Positions 1 to 8,885 of a stretch of 64,000 nucleotides of DNA are shown piece after piece. Both the position numbers and the translations under genes were made by a program. The notes under the pieces are model-generated. The model was not told the DNA's origin. It made no database searches and was given only the letters and a program-made list of their open reading frames with translations. Source of the stretch: Kitasatospora aureofaciens (GTDB taxonomy: Bacteria; Actinomycetota; Actinomycetes; Streptomycetales; Streptomycetaceae). The first letter of the stretch is position 1; each line of letters starts with the position of its first letter. Where the stretch lies: positions 1 through 64,000 of the forward strand of contig JODU01000008.1 of assembly GCA_000720845.1 (NCBI GenBank), read 5' to 3'.

Positions 1-99
1 GGGGAAACGCCCGGTTACATTTCGAACCCGGAAGCTAAGCCTTACAGCGCCGATGGTACTGCAGGGGGGACCCTGTGGGAGAGTAGGACGCCGCCGAAC
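1..99 (+). rRNA. rrf: 5S ribosomal RNA, 3' part
   Basis: The first 99 bases match the actinobacterial 5S rRNA from about nucleotide 21 onward. The loop regions CCCGGTTACATT-like, AACCCGGAAGCTAAGCC and GGGGGACCCTGTGGGAGAGTAGG are all recognisable, and the molecule ends in GCCGCCGAAC. The 5' strand that would pair with this end lies left of the window. It marks the distal end of an rRNA operon that is otherwise outside the window. Confidence 0.95.
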
Positions 100-109
100 T
101 CCTTTTAGA

Positions 110-153
110 GCTCTGGCTCTTGGGCACGCAGCCCGAGAGCCAGAGCTTTTTTG
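110..153 (+). terminator. rRNA operon intrinsic terminator
   Basis: A long GC-rich hairpin, GCTCTGGCTC...GAGCCAGAGC, with an inner GGGC/GCCC pair, is followed directly by a run of six T. It begins about ten bases after the end of 5S rRNA, so it is the expected factor-independent terminator of the rRNA operon. Confidence 0.93.
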
Positions 154-208
154 CGTTGAGGTAAGGTCAGTGGGCATCATTGGTTCGTTTCCCCCAGGAG
201 GCCCCCGC

Positions 209-817
209 GTGGAGGTCCAGGAGACCCGCGTGCAGACCGACCGGGTCCTCACCATCCCGAACATCCTGAGCATGGCGCGCCTGCTCGGCGTGCCCCTGTT
301 CCTGTGGCTCATCCTGCGGCCCGAGTTCGGCGGTCCGCAGAGCGACGGCTGGGCGCTGTTGGTGCTGGCCCTGAGCGGGGTCAGCGACTACCTGGACGGA
401 AAGCTCGCGCGGCGTTGGAACCAGATCAGCAGCCTCGGCCGGCTGCTGGACCCGGCGGCCGATCGGCTCTATATCCTCTCGACCCTGGTGGGTCTCACCT
501 GGCGCGAGATTCTCCCGCTCTGGTTGACGCTTGTACTGCTTGCCCGGGAAGCGATGCTGCTGGTCATGGTGGGCATCCTCCGGCGCCACGGCTATCCGCC
601 GCCGCAGGTGAACTTCCTGGGCAAGGCCGCCACGTTCAACCTCATGTACGCCTTCCCCCTGCTGCTGCTGAGTGACGGAAGCGGATGGATCGCGTCACTC
701 GCCGCTGTTTTCGGATGGGCGTTCGCCGGATGGGGTACAACCCTGTACTGGTGGGCAGGTGTTCTCTATGTGGTGCAGGTCCGCCGTCTGGTACGTGCGG
801 ACGTCGCAGCCGATTGA
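209..817 (+). CDS. CDP-alcohol phosphatidyltransferase family membrane protein
   Basis: Integral membrane enzyme of 202 residues that joins a CDP-linked lipid to an alcohol, releasing CMP and forming a phospholipid headgroup. The family signature is complete: Asp60, Asp63-Gly64, Ala67-Arg68, Gly77, Asp81 and Asp85, the residues that bind metal and CDP. Several hydrophobic segments follow. I chose the GTG at 209 because AGGAGG sits seven bases upstream; an ATG at 53 in the same frame would start inside the 5S gene. The position before the guanylyltransferase and DUF881 genes matches the mycobacterial pgsA2 neighbourhood. The acceptor alcohol (glycerol phosphate, inositol phosphate or other) cannot be read from sequence. 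Confidence 0.9.
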   Translation: MEVQETRVQTDRVLTIPNILSMARLLGVPLFLWLILRPEFGGPQSDGWALLVLALSGVSDYLDGKLARRWNQISSLGRLLDPAADRLYILSTLVGLTWREILPLWLTLVLLAREAMLLVMVGILRRHGYPPPQVNFLGKAATFNLMYAFPLLLLSDGSGWIASLAAVFGWAFAGWGTTLYWWAGVLYVVQVRRLVRADVAAD

Positions 818-929
818 ACTCGCTGATTGTGCGGTCCCGGTGGCCGGATGGCCCCCGCTGGAAAAGTGCGGGACCCTGGACTCGTGAAGTCGGCTAAACC
901 GTCGTCTCTCAGAGGAGGACGCTTCCGAC

Positions 930-3425
930 ATGAAGGCCGTCGTGATGGCTGGAGGCGAAGGCACACGCCTTCGTCCCATGACCTCGAGCATGCCCAAGCC
1001 GCTCCTGCCGGTGGTCAACCGGCCGATCATGGAGCACGTTCTTCGGCTGCTCAAAAGGCATGGGCTCAATGAGACCGTCGTGACCGTCCAGTTCCTGGCC
1101 TCGTTGGTCAAGAACTACTTCGGTGACGGCGAAGAGCTCGGTATGGAGCTCACCTATGCCAACGAGGAGAAGCCACTCGGTACCGCCGGAAGCGTCAAGA
1201 ACGCCGAAGAGGCGTTGAAGGACGATGCCTTCCTCGTCATTTCCGGCGATGCCCTGACCGACTTCGACCTCACCGACCTGATCAATTTCCACAAGGAAAA
1301 GGGCTCGCTCGTCACGGTGTGTCTGACGCGCGTCCCGAACCCGCTGGAATTCGGTATCACCATCGTCGACGAAGAGGGCAAGGTCGAACGCTTCCTGGAG
1401 AAGCCGACGTGGGGCCAGGTCTTCTCGGACACCGTGAACACCGGGATCTACGTCATGGAGCCCGAGGTCTTCGACTACGTCGACCCCGATGTGCCCGTGG
1501 ACTGGTCCGGTGATGTCTTCCCGCAGCTGATGAAGGAAGGCAAGCCCATCTACGGCTACGTCGCCGAGGGCTACTGGGAGGACGTCGGTACCCACGAGAG
1601 CTATGTGAAGGCCCAGGCCGACGTGCTGGAGCGCAAGGTCGACGTCGACATCGACGGTTTCGAGATCTCGCCCGGGGTCTGGGTGGCCGAGGGCGCCGAG
1701 GTGCACCCCGACGCCGTGCTGCGCGGTCCCCTGTACGTGGGCGACTACGCCAAGGTCGAGGCCGGCGCCGAGATCCGCGAGCATACGGTCATCGGGTCCA
1801 ACGTCGTCGTCAAGAGCGGCGCCTTCCTGCACAAGGCCGTGGTGGCCGACAACGTGTACGTGGGACCGCACAGCAATCTGCGGGGCTGTGTGGTCGGCAA
1901 GAACACCGACATCATGCGGGCCGCGCGGATCGAGGACGGCGCGGTCATCGGCGACGAGTGCCTGGTCGGTGAGGAATCGATCATCCAGGGGAACGTGCGG
2001 GTCTACCCGTTCAAGACCATCGAGGCCGGTGCCTTCGTCAACACCTCGGTCATCTGGGAGTCCCGGGGCCAGGCGCATCTGTTCGGCGCCCGCGGGGTCT
2101 CCGGCATCCTGAACGTGGAGATCACGCCCGAGCTCGCCGTGCGACTGGCCGGTGCCTACGCGACGACCCTGAAGAAGGGGTCCACCGTCACCACGGCCCG
2201 TGACCACTCCCGTGGTGCCCGTGCGCTGAAGCGGGCGGTGATCTCCGCGTTGCAGGCCAGTGCCATCGACGTACGCGACCTGGAGAACGTACCGCTGCCC
2301 GTGGCACGGCAGCAGACCGCGCGGGGCAGTGCCGGCGGGATCATGATCCGGACCACCCTGGGTGTGCCGGACTCCGTCGACATCATGTTCTTCGACGGAC
2401 AGGGCGCCGACCTCTCACAGGGCAGTCAGCGGAAGCTGGACCGGGTGTTCGCGCGGCAGGAGTACCGCAGGGCGTTCCCCGGAGAGATCGGGGACCTGCA
2501 CTTCCCGTCCAGCGTGTTCGACTCGTACACGGGGTCCCTGCTGCGCAACGTCGACATCACGGGGATCGCCGAGTCCGGGCTCAAGGTGGTCGTCGACGCC
2601 TCCAACGGAAGCGCGGGGCTGGTGCTGCCCAGCCTGCTCGGGAAGCTGGGCGTCGACTCGCTGACCATCAATCCCGGTCTCGACGAGGCCAGGCCCACCG
2701 AGTCGGCCGACATGCGGCGGTCCGGTCTGGTGCGCCTGGGAGAGATCGTGGCGTCCTCGCGGGCCGCGTTCGGCGTGCGGTTCGACCCGGTCGGCGAGCG
2801 GCTGTCGCTCGTCGACGAGAAGGGCCGCATCATCGAGGACGACCGGGCGCTGCTGGTGATGCTGGACCTGATCGCGGCCGAGCGGCGCAGCGGCCGGGTC
2901 GCGCTCCCGGTGACGACCACCAGGATCGCCGAGCAGGTCGCCGCCTACCACGGCACACAGGTCGAGTGGACGACCACCTCCCCGGACGACCTGACCCGGG
3001 TCGGCGGCGAGGAGGGTGCGATCTTCGGCGGCGACGGCAAGGGCGGCTTCATCGTCCCCGAGTTCAGCAGCGTCTACGACGGCACGGCGGCCTTCGTGCG
3101 GCTGATCGGGCTGGTCGCGCGCACCCAGCTCACGCTGAGCCAGATCGACGCGCGCATCCCGCGGGCCCACGTCCTCAAGCGTGATCTGGCCACTCCGTGG
3201 GCCGTCAAGGGTCTGGTGATGCGCCGGGTCGTCGAGGCGGCCGGGGACCGGTTCGTGGACACCACGGACGGGGTGCGAGTGGTCGAGACCGACGGGCGCT
3301 GGGTGATGGTGCTGCCCGACCCGGCGGAGGCGGTCACCCATCTGTGGGCCGAGGGGCCCGACGACGCCTCCGCGCAGGCGCTGCTGGACGAGTGGGCCGC
3401 GGTGGTGGACAGCGCGGGCCGCTGA
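930..3425 (+). CDS. Mannose-1-phosphate guanylyltransferase fused to a phosphomannomutase-like domain
   Basis: Cytosolic protein of 831 residues in three parts. Residues 1-240 are a nucleotidyltransferase with the signature GGEGTRLRPMTSSMPKP (8-24), which makes GDP-mannose or a related NDP-sugar. Residues about 250-380 are hexapeptide repeats forming a left-handed beta helix. Residues about 385-831 align with phosphohexomutases. The mutase part looks inactive. No catalytic Ser-His-Asn-Pro loop is seen near residue 470, the metal loop near 613 reads RFDPVGER instead of DGDxDR, and the sugar loop near 691 is GGEEGAIFGG. The start is firm, with AGAGGAGG eight to ten bases upstream of ATG. It may work as a regulated pyrophosphorylase rather than as a true bifunctional enzyme. 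Confidence 0.9.
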   Translation: MKAVVMAGGEGTRLRPMTSSMPKPLLPVVNRPIMEHVLRLLKRHGLNETVVTVQFLASLVKNYFGDGEELGMELTYANEEKPLGTAGSVKNAEEALKDDAFLVISGDALTDFDLTDLINFHKEKGSLVTVCLTRVPNPLEFGITIVDEEGKVERFLEKPTWGQVFSDTVNTGIYVMEPEVFDYVDPDVPVDWSGDVFPQLMKEGKPIYGYVAEGYWEDVGTHESYVKAQADVLERKVDVDIDGFEISPGVWVAEGAEVHPDAVLRGPLYVGDYAKVEAGAEIREHTVIGSNVVVKSGAFLHKAVVADNVYVGPHSNLRGCVVGKNTDIMRAARIEDGAVIGDECLVGEESIIQGNVRVYPFKTIEAGAFVNTSVIWESRGQAHLFGARGVSGILNVEITPELAVRLAGAYATTLKKGSTVTTARDHSRGARALKRAVISALQASAIDVRDLENVPLPVARQQTARGSAGGIMIRTTLGVPDSVDIMFFDGQGADLSQGSQRKLDRVFARQEYRRAFPGEIGDLHFPSSVFDSYTGSLLRNVDITGIAESGLKVVVDASNGSAGLVLPSLLGKLGVDSLTINPGLDEARPTESADMRRSGLVRLGEIVASSRAAFGVRFDPVGERLSLVDEKGRIIEDDRALLVMLDLIAAERRSGRVALPVTTTRIAEQVAAYHGTQVEWTTTSPDDLTRVGGEEGAIFGGDGKGGFIVPEFSSVYDGTAAFVRLIGLVARTQLTLSQIDARIPRAHVLKRDLATPWAVKGLVMRRVVEAAGDRFVDTTDGVRVVETDGRWVMVLPDPAEAVTHLWAEGPDDASAQALLDEWAAVVDSAGR

Positions 3426-3524
3426 AAACGCACCGCACGCGTGCGTGCCGGACAAGTGTCCCCAAGGGGGCCTGTCCGGCACGCCGGTGGGGCCGTTCGG
3501 AGGTAGTGGCGGTGGCGTGCGACG

Positions 3525-4430
3525 ATGTGCGGCATGCCGCAGCCACCCCCCGTTCGGAGCACATCCACGCGGCCCGCGCGCCCGGACGCGTCCATGTCCC
3601 TGCTCACCAACGTCATGGACCACAGCCTCGACGACGGCTACGCCGAGGCCGCCGCGCGGAAGAAGGCCGACGGCAACGGCGGAATGCCCAGGACGCTGCG
3701 TGCCAAGCTGGGCCTGGCGGTCGGCCTGGTCCTCGCGGCCCTGGTCGTGACGGTCGGCGCGGCCCAGGCACGGGTCGCCGCTCCCGTCGTCGCCAAGGAG
3801 CGTGAAGAGCTGGTCGACCGCATAGAGGGCGAGACCTCGGCGGCCGACGAGCTGGAGAAGCGCGTCGACGAACTGCGCGACGACGTGAACACGCGTCGGC
3901 GCGAGGCGCTGGAGAAGAGCGGCGACAGCGACCGGTCGGACCTGGTGGGGATCCTGTCGGGCGCGGTGGAGGTACACGGCCCCGGCGTCAAGCTCGTGGT
4001 GAACGACGCCAAGGACGTCGGCACGGGCGCCGACGGGCAGCCGCGCGGCACCTCAGGGTTCTCCGACACGGGCCGGGTGCGGGACCGGGACATGCAGCGC
4101 GTGGTCAACGGGTTGTGGGAGTCCGGCGCCGAGGCGATCTCCATCAACGGTCAGCGTCTGACGGCACTGTCGGCGATCAGGGCCGCCGGTGACGCGATAC
4201 TGGTCGACAACAGGCCGCTGGTGCCGCCGTACACGGTGCTCGCGGTGGGGGACGGCGAGCGGCTCAGCAGGGGGTTCCAGGACAGCGCCGACGGGCTGTA
4301 CCTGCATGCCCTGCAGGAGAGCTACGGCATCCGGACCGCCATCTCCGTCGCGGACGGGCTCGAGCTGCCGGCCGCACCGAGTGTGATCGTACGAACAGCA
4401 CAGCCGATAACCGAGAAGGGCACATCGTGA
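3525..4430 (+). CDS. DUF881 membrane-anchored coiled-coil protein
   Basis: Protein of 301 residues with a cytoplasmic N-terminal tail, one transmembrane helix at about 61-81, a charged coiled coil at about 85-125 and a C-terminal DUF881 domain outside the membrane. The start is uncertain. ATG codons at 3525, 3534 and 3594 are in frame and none has a good ribosome site; 3534 gives MPQPPPVRS. The stop codon overlaps the next start (GTGA), so the three genes DUF881, DUF1290 and DUF881 form one operon. The same trio occurs in Bacillus (ylxW, ylxX, sbp) near cell-division genes. The molecular function is not established. Confidence 0.88.
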   Translation: MCGMPQPPPVRSTSTRPARPDASMSLLTNVMDHSLDDGYAEAAARKKADGNGGMPRTLRAKLGLAVGLVLAALVVTVGAAQARVAAPVVAKEREELVDRIEGETSAADELEKRVDELRDDVNTRRREALEKSGDSDRSDLVGILSGAVEVHGPGVKLVVNDAKDVGTGADGQPRGTSGFSDTGRVRDRDMQRVVNGLWESGAEAISINGQRLTALSAIRAAGDAILVDNRPLVPPYTVLAVGDGERLSRGFQDSADGLYLHALQESYGIRTAISVADGLELPAAPSVIVRTAQPITEKGTS

Positions 4431-4759
4431 TCGCCGTACTGGGCCTCGTCGTGGGAGTCGTGGCCGGATTGCTGGTCCGGCCCGAGGTGCCGGCGGCCGT
4501 GGAGCCGTATCTGCCGATCGCCGTGGTGGCGGCGCTGGACGCCGTCTTCGGCGGTCTGCGGGCCATGCTCGACGGCATCTTCGACGACAAGGTCTTCGTG
4601 GTCTCGTTCCTGTCGAACGTGGTGGTGGCCGCTCTGATCGTCTTCCTGGGCGACAAGTTGGGCGTCGGCGCCCAGCTGTCCACCGGTGTCGTGGTGGTCC
4701 TCGGCATTCGCATCTTCTCCAACGCCGCGGCGATCCGACGCCACGTCTTCCGGGCGTGA
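4427..4759 (+). CDS. Small basic protein (DUF1290 / Sbp family)
   Basis: Small integral membrane protein of 110 residues with about three hydrophobic helices: MIAVLGLVVGVVAGLLV at the N-terminus, a middle segment around 60-75 and one around 80-98. It matches the small basic protein family found between two DUF881 genes in Gram-positive bacteria. The GTG start overlaps the previous stop, and its own stop overlaps the next possible start (GTGA again), indicating translational coupling on both sides. It probably assembles with the two DUF881 proteins in the membrane. Its role is unknown. Confidence 0.88.
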   Translation: MIAVLGLVVGVVAGLLVRPEVPAAVEPYLPIAVVAALDAVFGGLRAMLDGIFDDKVFVVSFLSNVVVAALIVFLGDKLGVGAQLSTGVVVVLGIRIFSNAAAIRRHVFRA

Positions 4760-5607
4760 GGCCGATGAGCGATCACGAGGAACAGCCCGCGAACAGGCTG
4801 CGCAAGGAGCTGCCCGACGAAGTGCCGCCGTCGCCGTCCGCGGCCGGGGAGGGCCCGGACGGTGCGCGTCCGGAGCGGAATGGACTGACCGGCAGGCAGC
4901 GGCTCCTGAAGGGGCTGTGGCCGCCGCGCCTGACGCGGGCGCAACTCATCGTCGCCCTGCTCCTGTTCGGGCTCGGCTTCGGCCTCGCGGTCCAGGTGGC
5001 GTCCAACAGTGACAGCGACGGCGCGCTGCGTGGCGCCCGCCAGGAGGATCTGGTGCGCATCCTCGATGAACTGGACGACCGTACTCAGCGTCTTGAAGAC
5101 GAGAAACAGGGTCTCGAGAAACAGCGCGACGAGCTGGAGAACAGCTCCGACCAGGCGGAGGAGGCCCGCAAGCAGACGCTCGAGAAGGAGCGGCAACTGG
5201 GCATCCTCGCGGGCACCGTGGCCGCGCAGGGGCCCGGCATCACGGTGACCATCGAGGACACGAAGGGAGCGGTCGAGGCGGACATGCTGCTCGACGCGAT
5301 CCAGGAGCTGCGCGCGGCGGGCGCGGAGGCGATCGAGGTGAACGGCGTACGGGTCGTCGCCGGCACGTACCTCGTCGACGCCGACAAGTCCGTCAGCGTC
5401 GACGGGAACAAGATCAACGCGCCCTATCGTTTCCAGGTCATCGGCAAGCCGCAGGACCTCGAACCGGCTCTCAACATTCCTGGAGGAGTGGTGCAGACTC
5501 TGGAGAAGGAACAGGCCACCGTTACTGTTGAGCGCTCGAGCAAGATCGTCGTGGACGCCTTGCGAGCGGCGGAGCGGCCTGACTACGCTCGGTCGTCCTC
5601 CCAGTGA
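4756..5607 (+). CDS. DUF881 membrane-anchored coiled-coil protein (second copy)
   Basis: Protein of 283 residues laid out like the first DUF881 protein: a polar N-terminal tail, a transmembrane helix at about 62-81, a strongly charged coiled coil at about 98-145 (many Glu, Lys, Gln and Arg), then the DUF881 domain with the GPGITVTIEDTKG region. GTG 4756 overlaps the preceding stop; ATG 4765 (MSDHEEQP) is an equally possible start. It is the last gene of the three-gene membrane operon, followed by a 190-base gap before the FHA gene. The paired DUF881 proteins differ enough to be long-separated paralogues. Confidence 0.88.
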   Translation: MRPMSDHEEQPANRLRKELPDEVPPSPSAAGEGPDGARPERNGLTGRQRLLKGLWPPRLTRAQLIVALLLFGLGFGLAVQVASNSDSDGALRGARQEDLVRILDELDDRTQRLEDEKQGLEKQRDELENSSDQAEEARKQTLEKERQLGILAGTVAAQGPGITVTIEDTKGAVEADMLLDAIQELRAAGAEAIEVNGVRVVAGTYLVDADKSVSVDGNKINAPYRFQVIGKPQDLEPALNIPGGVVQTLEKEQATVTVERSSKIVVDALRAAERPDYARSSSQ

Positions 5608-5797
5608 ACCGACGGTGCATGGGCGGCGTCCGGCGAGGGCATGAGGTTGCGGGGGGTCGGCGCACCGATTGGGTGGTGCGTGGTGGAAACTGTCTGACGG
5701 AGACGGACGTTGTGAAGGTGTCCGGGTCGGCCAGTGCGTTCAGTAAGGGTTCGTCCTGCCCCACGGGCGGGTCTGTTTCGGTCAAGGGGAATCGCCC

Positions 5798-6607
5798 GTG
5801 AAGTTGTTTGCGAAGTTGTTCGGCAAGAGCGCGCGAGAGGGCGGCGGCGACAACGCGACCGCCCGCCATCGCGCACAGCCCGACGCGGAGGGCCGACGCC
5901 CGATGTACCGGGACCAGGTGGGTGGTCCGGGCGCGCCGTCTGTTGACCCTGCTCAGTCCGGCGGCATAGGTTTCGGCCAGCCCTCGGCCCCGGGTACGGC
6001 TGGAGGGTTCAACCCCGACCCGTACGCGTCGAACGCCCCGGCGGGGCAGCCGCGGCAGGAGGATCCGTCCATGTCGGCCCTGGTGTGTACGAGGTGCGGC
6101 AACCGCAACGCGGAGAACAGCCGCTTCTGCTCCAACTGCGGCGCTCCGCTGCGGCCCGGCGCGGTCCCGGAGCGCGCGTCCGAGACGACCTCCACGATCT
6201 CCATCTCCGGTCTGGAGGCCTACGACGCCGAGGTCACCGGCCAGACGGCGATGCCGGCGCTCTCTCCCGAGGCGCAGGCGGCCGTGGACGCGCTGCCGCT
6301 GGGCTCCGCCCTCCTCGTCGTGCGCCGTGGTCCGAACTCGGGCAGCCGCTTCCTGCTGGACGGCGAGCTGACCACCGCCGGCCGTCACCCGCAGAGCGAC
6401 ATCTTCCTGGACGACGTGACGGTCTCGCGCCGGCACGTGGAGTTCCGCCGCAGCCCGGACGGTTCGTTCACGGTCGCCGACGTCGGCAGCCTGAACGGCA
6501 CGTACGTCAACCGGGAGCGCATCGACCAGGTCGCCCTGTCGAACGGTGACGAGGTGCAGATCGGCAAGTACCGGCTGGTGTTCTACGCGAGCCAGCGGGG
6601 TTACTGA
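5798..6607 (+). CDS. garA: Zinc-ribbon FHA-domain protein, GarA/OdhI type
   Basis: Protein of 269 residues. A C4 zinc ribbon (Cys97, Cys100, Cys111, Cys114) is followed by an ETTS motif at 129-132 and a C-terminal FHA domain (Gly195-Arg196, SRRH 210-213, LNGT 232-235) that binds phosphothreonine. In mycobacterial GarA and corynebacterial OdhI a similar ETTS motif is phosphorylated by Ser/Thr kinases. The FHA domain then folds back on it, which switches control of 2-oxoglutarate dehydrogenase and glutamate metabolism. The GTG at 5798 has AAGGGGA upstream. An internal ATG at 6071 has a stronger CAGGAGGA site and would give a 178-residue form starting just before the ribbon. The MerR gene next door matches garA synteny. 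Confidence 0.88.
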   Translation: MKLFAKLFGKSAREGGGDNATARHRAQPDAEGRRPMYRDQVGGPGAPSVDPAQSGGIGFGQPSAPGTAGGFNPDPYASNAPAGQPRQEDPSMSALVCTRCGNRNAENSRFCSNCGAPLRPGAVPERASETTSTISISGLEAYDAEVTGQTAMPALSPEAQAAVDALPLGSALLVVRRGPNSGSRFLLDGELTTAGRHPQSDIFLDDVTVSRRHVEFRRSPDGSFTVADVGSLNGTYVNRERIDQVALSNGDEVQIGKYRLVFYASQRGY

Positions 6608-6651
6608 CCCGCCCCCGGGCCGCCCGCCCGGGGAACCTCCAGGGAAGGTCC

Positions 6652-7392
6652 ATGTTTCAAACACCGAGCGGCGGTGCCGGGCAAGGCGCCGCCGCCACGG
6701 ACAGTGGGCTGATGAGCATCGGCGCAGTGCTGAGCGCGCTGCGTGACGAGTTCCCCGACATCACCATCTCCAAGATCCGTTTCCTGGAGTCGGAGGGCCT
6801 TGTCGAGCCACGGCGGACCCCGGCCGGGTACCGCAAGTTCAGCGCGCACGACGTCGAGCGCCTCGGCCGGGTGCTGCGCATGCAGCGGGACCACTACCTG
6901 CCGCTCAAGGTGATCCGCGAGCACCTGGACGCCGTGGAGCGCGGCGAGGCCGTGGCCCTGCCGAGGGTCGGCCGCCAGCGGGACGGGGACGCGGCCGTGG
7001 CGGAGCCTGCCGAGAGCCCGACGGTGGCCCGGATCGGGCGGGACGAGCTGCTCGCCGCGGCTGGGATCGGTGACCAGGAGCTGAAGGAGTGGGAGTCGTA
7101 CGGACTCCTCGCCCCGCTGCCCGACGGGGCGTACGACGCCGAGGCGGTCACGGTGGCGTCCTTGGTGGTGCAGCTGGGGCGGTTCGGGATCGAGCCGCGG
7201 CACCTGCGGGTGATGAAGGCCGCAGCCGACCGGGAGGCCGGGCTGGTGGACCAGGTGGTGGCCCCGCTGAAGCGGCACCGCAACCCGCAGACCAGGGCAC
7301 ACGCGGAAGCCCGCACCAAGGAGCTGGCGGGGCTGGCGGTGAAGCTGCACGCCGCGTTGGTGCAGACCGCCCTGGGCGTGCGGCTGCCCTGA
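6652..7392 (+). CDS. MerR-family regulator, FtsR/Rv1828-like
   Basis: DNA-binding protein of 246 residues. Residues about 20-95 form a winged helix-turn-helix of MerR type (MSIGAVLSALRDEFP, then SKIRFLESEGLVEPRRT and GYRKFSAHDVERL). A second HTH-like segment lies near 125-150 (IGRDELLAAAGIGDQELKEW). The family order garA, MerR, bifunctional nuclease, MerR is that of Mycobacterium Rv1827-Rv1830; the corynebacterial relative FtsR activates ftsZ. No metal-binding cysteines are present, so it is not a classical metal sensor. ATG is preceded by GGGAAGG. Control of cell-division genes is an inference from orthology. Confidence 0.85.
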   Translation: MFQTPSGGAGQGAAATDSGLMSIGAVLSALRDEFPDITISKIRFLESEGLVEPRRTPAGYRKFSAHDVERLGRVLRMQRDHYLPLKVIREHLDAVERGEAVALPRVGRQRDGDAAVAEPAESPTVARIGRDELLAAAGIGDQELKEWESYGLLAPLPDGAYDAEAVTVASLVVQLGRFGIEPRHLRVMKAAADREAGLVDQVVAPLKRHRNPQTRAHAEARTKELAGLAVKLHAALVQTALGVRLP

Positions 7393-7489
7393 GGGTCACG
7401 GGCCGGATCCTCGCCCGGGCAGACCCGGATCGCCCACCCGATCCCGGCCCGACTACCCAAACGTCCCGGGCACGGCCTAGGGTTGCTGT

Positions 7490-7963
7490 GTGAACGAGCT
7501 CGATGTCGTAGGTGTCCGGGTCGAGATGCCCTCCAACCAGCCGATCGTGCTGCTGCGCGAGGTGGGCGGCGACCGTTACCTTCCCATCTGGATCGGGCCG
7601 GGAGAGGCGACGGCGATCGCCTTCGCCCAGCAGGGCATGGCTCCTGCGCGGCCGCTGACCCACGACCTGTTCAAGGACGTGCTGGAAGCCGTCGGCCAGG
7701 AGCTCACGGAAGTGCGCATCACCGACCTGCGGGACGGGGTCTTCTACGCCGAGCTGGTCTTCGCGAGCGGGGTCGAGGTCAGTGCCAGGCCGTCCGACGC
7801 CATAGCGCTGGCCCTGCGCACCGGTACGCCGATCTATGGCAGTGACACGGTCCTCGACGACGCCGGCATCGCCATTCCGGACGAGCAGGAGGACGAGGTG
7901 GAGAAGTTCCGCGAGTTCCTCGACCAGATCTCGCCCGAGGACTTCGGGTCCAGCAACCAGTGA
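7490..7963 (+). CDS. Bifunctional nuclease family protein (DUF151)
   Basis: Cytosolic protein of 157 residues matching DUF151. It begins MNELDVVGVRVEMPSNQPI, continues with a LREVGGDRYLPIWIGPGEA core, and carries the SARPSDAIALALRTGTPIY motif that is highly conserved in the family. Relatives have been reported to cut RNA and DNA; the plant BBD proteins belong here. The GTG at 7490 begins the conserved N-terminus. The gene lies between two MerR genes exactly as in Mycobacterium, about 100 bases after the first. Its physiological substrate is unknown. Confidence 0.9.
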   Translation: MNELDVVGVRVEMPSNQPIVLLREVGGDRYLPIWIGPGEATAIAFAQQGMAPARPLTHDLFKDVLEAVGQELTEVRITDLRDGVFYAELVFASGVEVSARPSDAIALALRTGTPIYGSDTVLDDAGIAIPDEQEDEVEKFREFLDQISPEDFGSSNQ

Positions 7964-8125
7964 GACGCGGCCCCGTCCGCGCACATCCGGCTAGCCTTTC
8001 CCGGGACAGGGCACGGGAAACCACTCGTAGGGTGATTATCACTCGGCGTGCCGAGTGTGGCGATCGTTGACGCACCCTTGGTGACTGCCTACCTTCGAGG
8101 AGGCAGGTCAAGGACGGAGGTCGGC

Positions 8126-8812
8126 GTGAGAATCAGCGGCGACGGTACGGTTGGGGGTGGCCCCGGGCACAGCCTCGGGGCAGGCGGTCCGTACCCGCCC
8201 CCGGGCTCCCGGCTGCGCGCGAGCGCGGGGCACGCCCAGCACGGTGGCGCGGCCGATCCCGGTCCGCAGCGACCGGCAGCGGTGCCGACCAGCGGAGGGG
8301 CGACGTCCATGGCGTCCGAGCAGATCGGCTATCGCGGCCCTACGGCCTGCGCGGCCGCCGGCATCACCTACCGGCAACTCGACTACTGGGCCCGTACGGG
8401 CCTCGTCGAGCCCAGCGTGCGGCCCGCGCACGGATCCGGAACGCAGCGCCTGTACAGCTTCCGCGACGTGGTCGTGCTGAAGATCGTCAAGCGCTTCCTG
8501 GACACCGGAGTGTCCCTGCAGAACATCCGCACCACCGTCCAGCACCTCAGGGAGCGCGGCTTCCGCGACCTTGAGCGGATGACGCTGATGAGCGACGGCG
8601 CCACCGTCTACGAGTGCACCTCGCCCGACGAGGTGCACGCCCTGCTCCAGGGCGGCCAGGGCGTCTTCGGGATCGCCGTCGGCGTGGTGTGGCGGGACGT
8701 GGAGAGCGCGCTGTCCCAGCTGCACGGGGAGCGGATCGACACGGGGGAGACCCTGGTCGGGCACAATCCGGCCGACGAGCTGGCCCGGCGGCGGAACAAC
8801 CGGGCGGTCTGA
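8126..8812 (+). CDS. MerR-family transcriptional regulator
   Basis: Regulator of 228 residues. An unstructured Gly/Pro/Ala-rich tail of about 60 residues precedes a MerR winged helix (GPTACAAAGITYRQLDYWAR, then LYSFRDVVVLKIVKRFLDTG), a short dimerisation helix and a C-terminal segment. I chose the GTG at 8126 because ACGGAGG lies five bases upstream; an in-frame start at 8048 would add 26 residues without a ribosome site. It corresponds in position to Mycobacterium Rv1830. There are no effector-binding cysteines. Targets are unknown; the conserved linkage suggests a house-keeping regulator. Confidence 0.85.
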   Translation: MRISGDGTVGGGPGHSLGAGGPYPPPGSRLRASAGHAQHGGAADPGPQRPAAVPTSGGATSMASEQIGYRGPTACAAAGITYRQLDYWARTGLVEPSVRPAHGSGTQRLYSFRDVVVLKIVKRFLDTGVSLQNIRTTVQHLRERGFRDLERMTLMSDGATVYECTSPDEVHALLQGGQGVFGIAVGVVWRDVESALSQLHGERIDTGETLVGHNPADELARRRNNRAV

Positions 8813-8885
8813 TCCCCGCCGCGCCGCGGGTTCCGTCCTGCCGGCGAGGGCGGGATTGTCAGTGGCGTAGGGCAGCATCGGAGAT

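Noticed and set aside
53..208. N-terminal extension of the phosphatidyltransferase starting inside 5S rRNA
   Set aside because: It overlaps rRNA and its terminator; GTG 209 has AGGAGG at the right distance.
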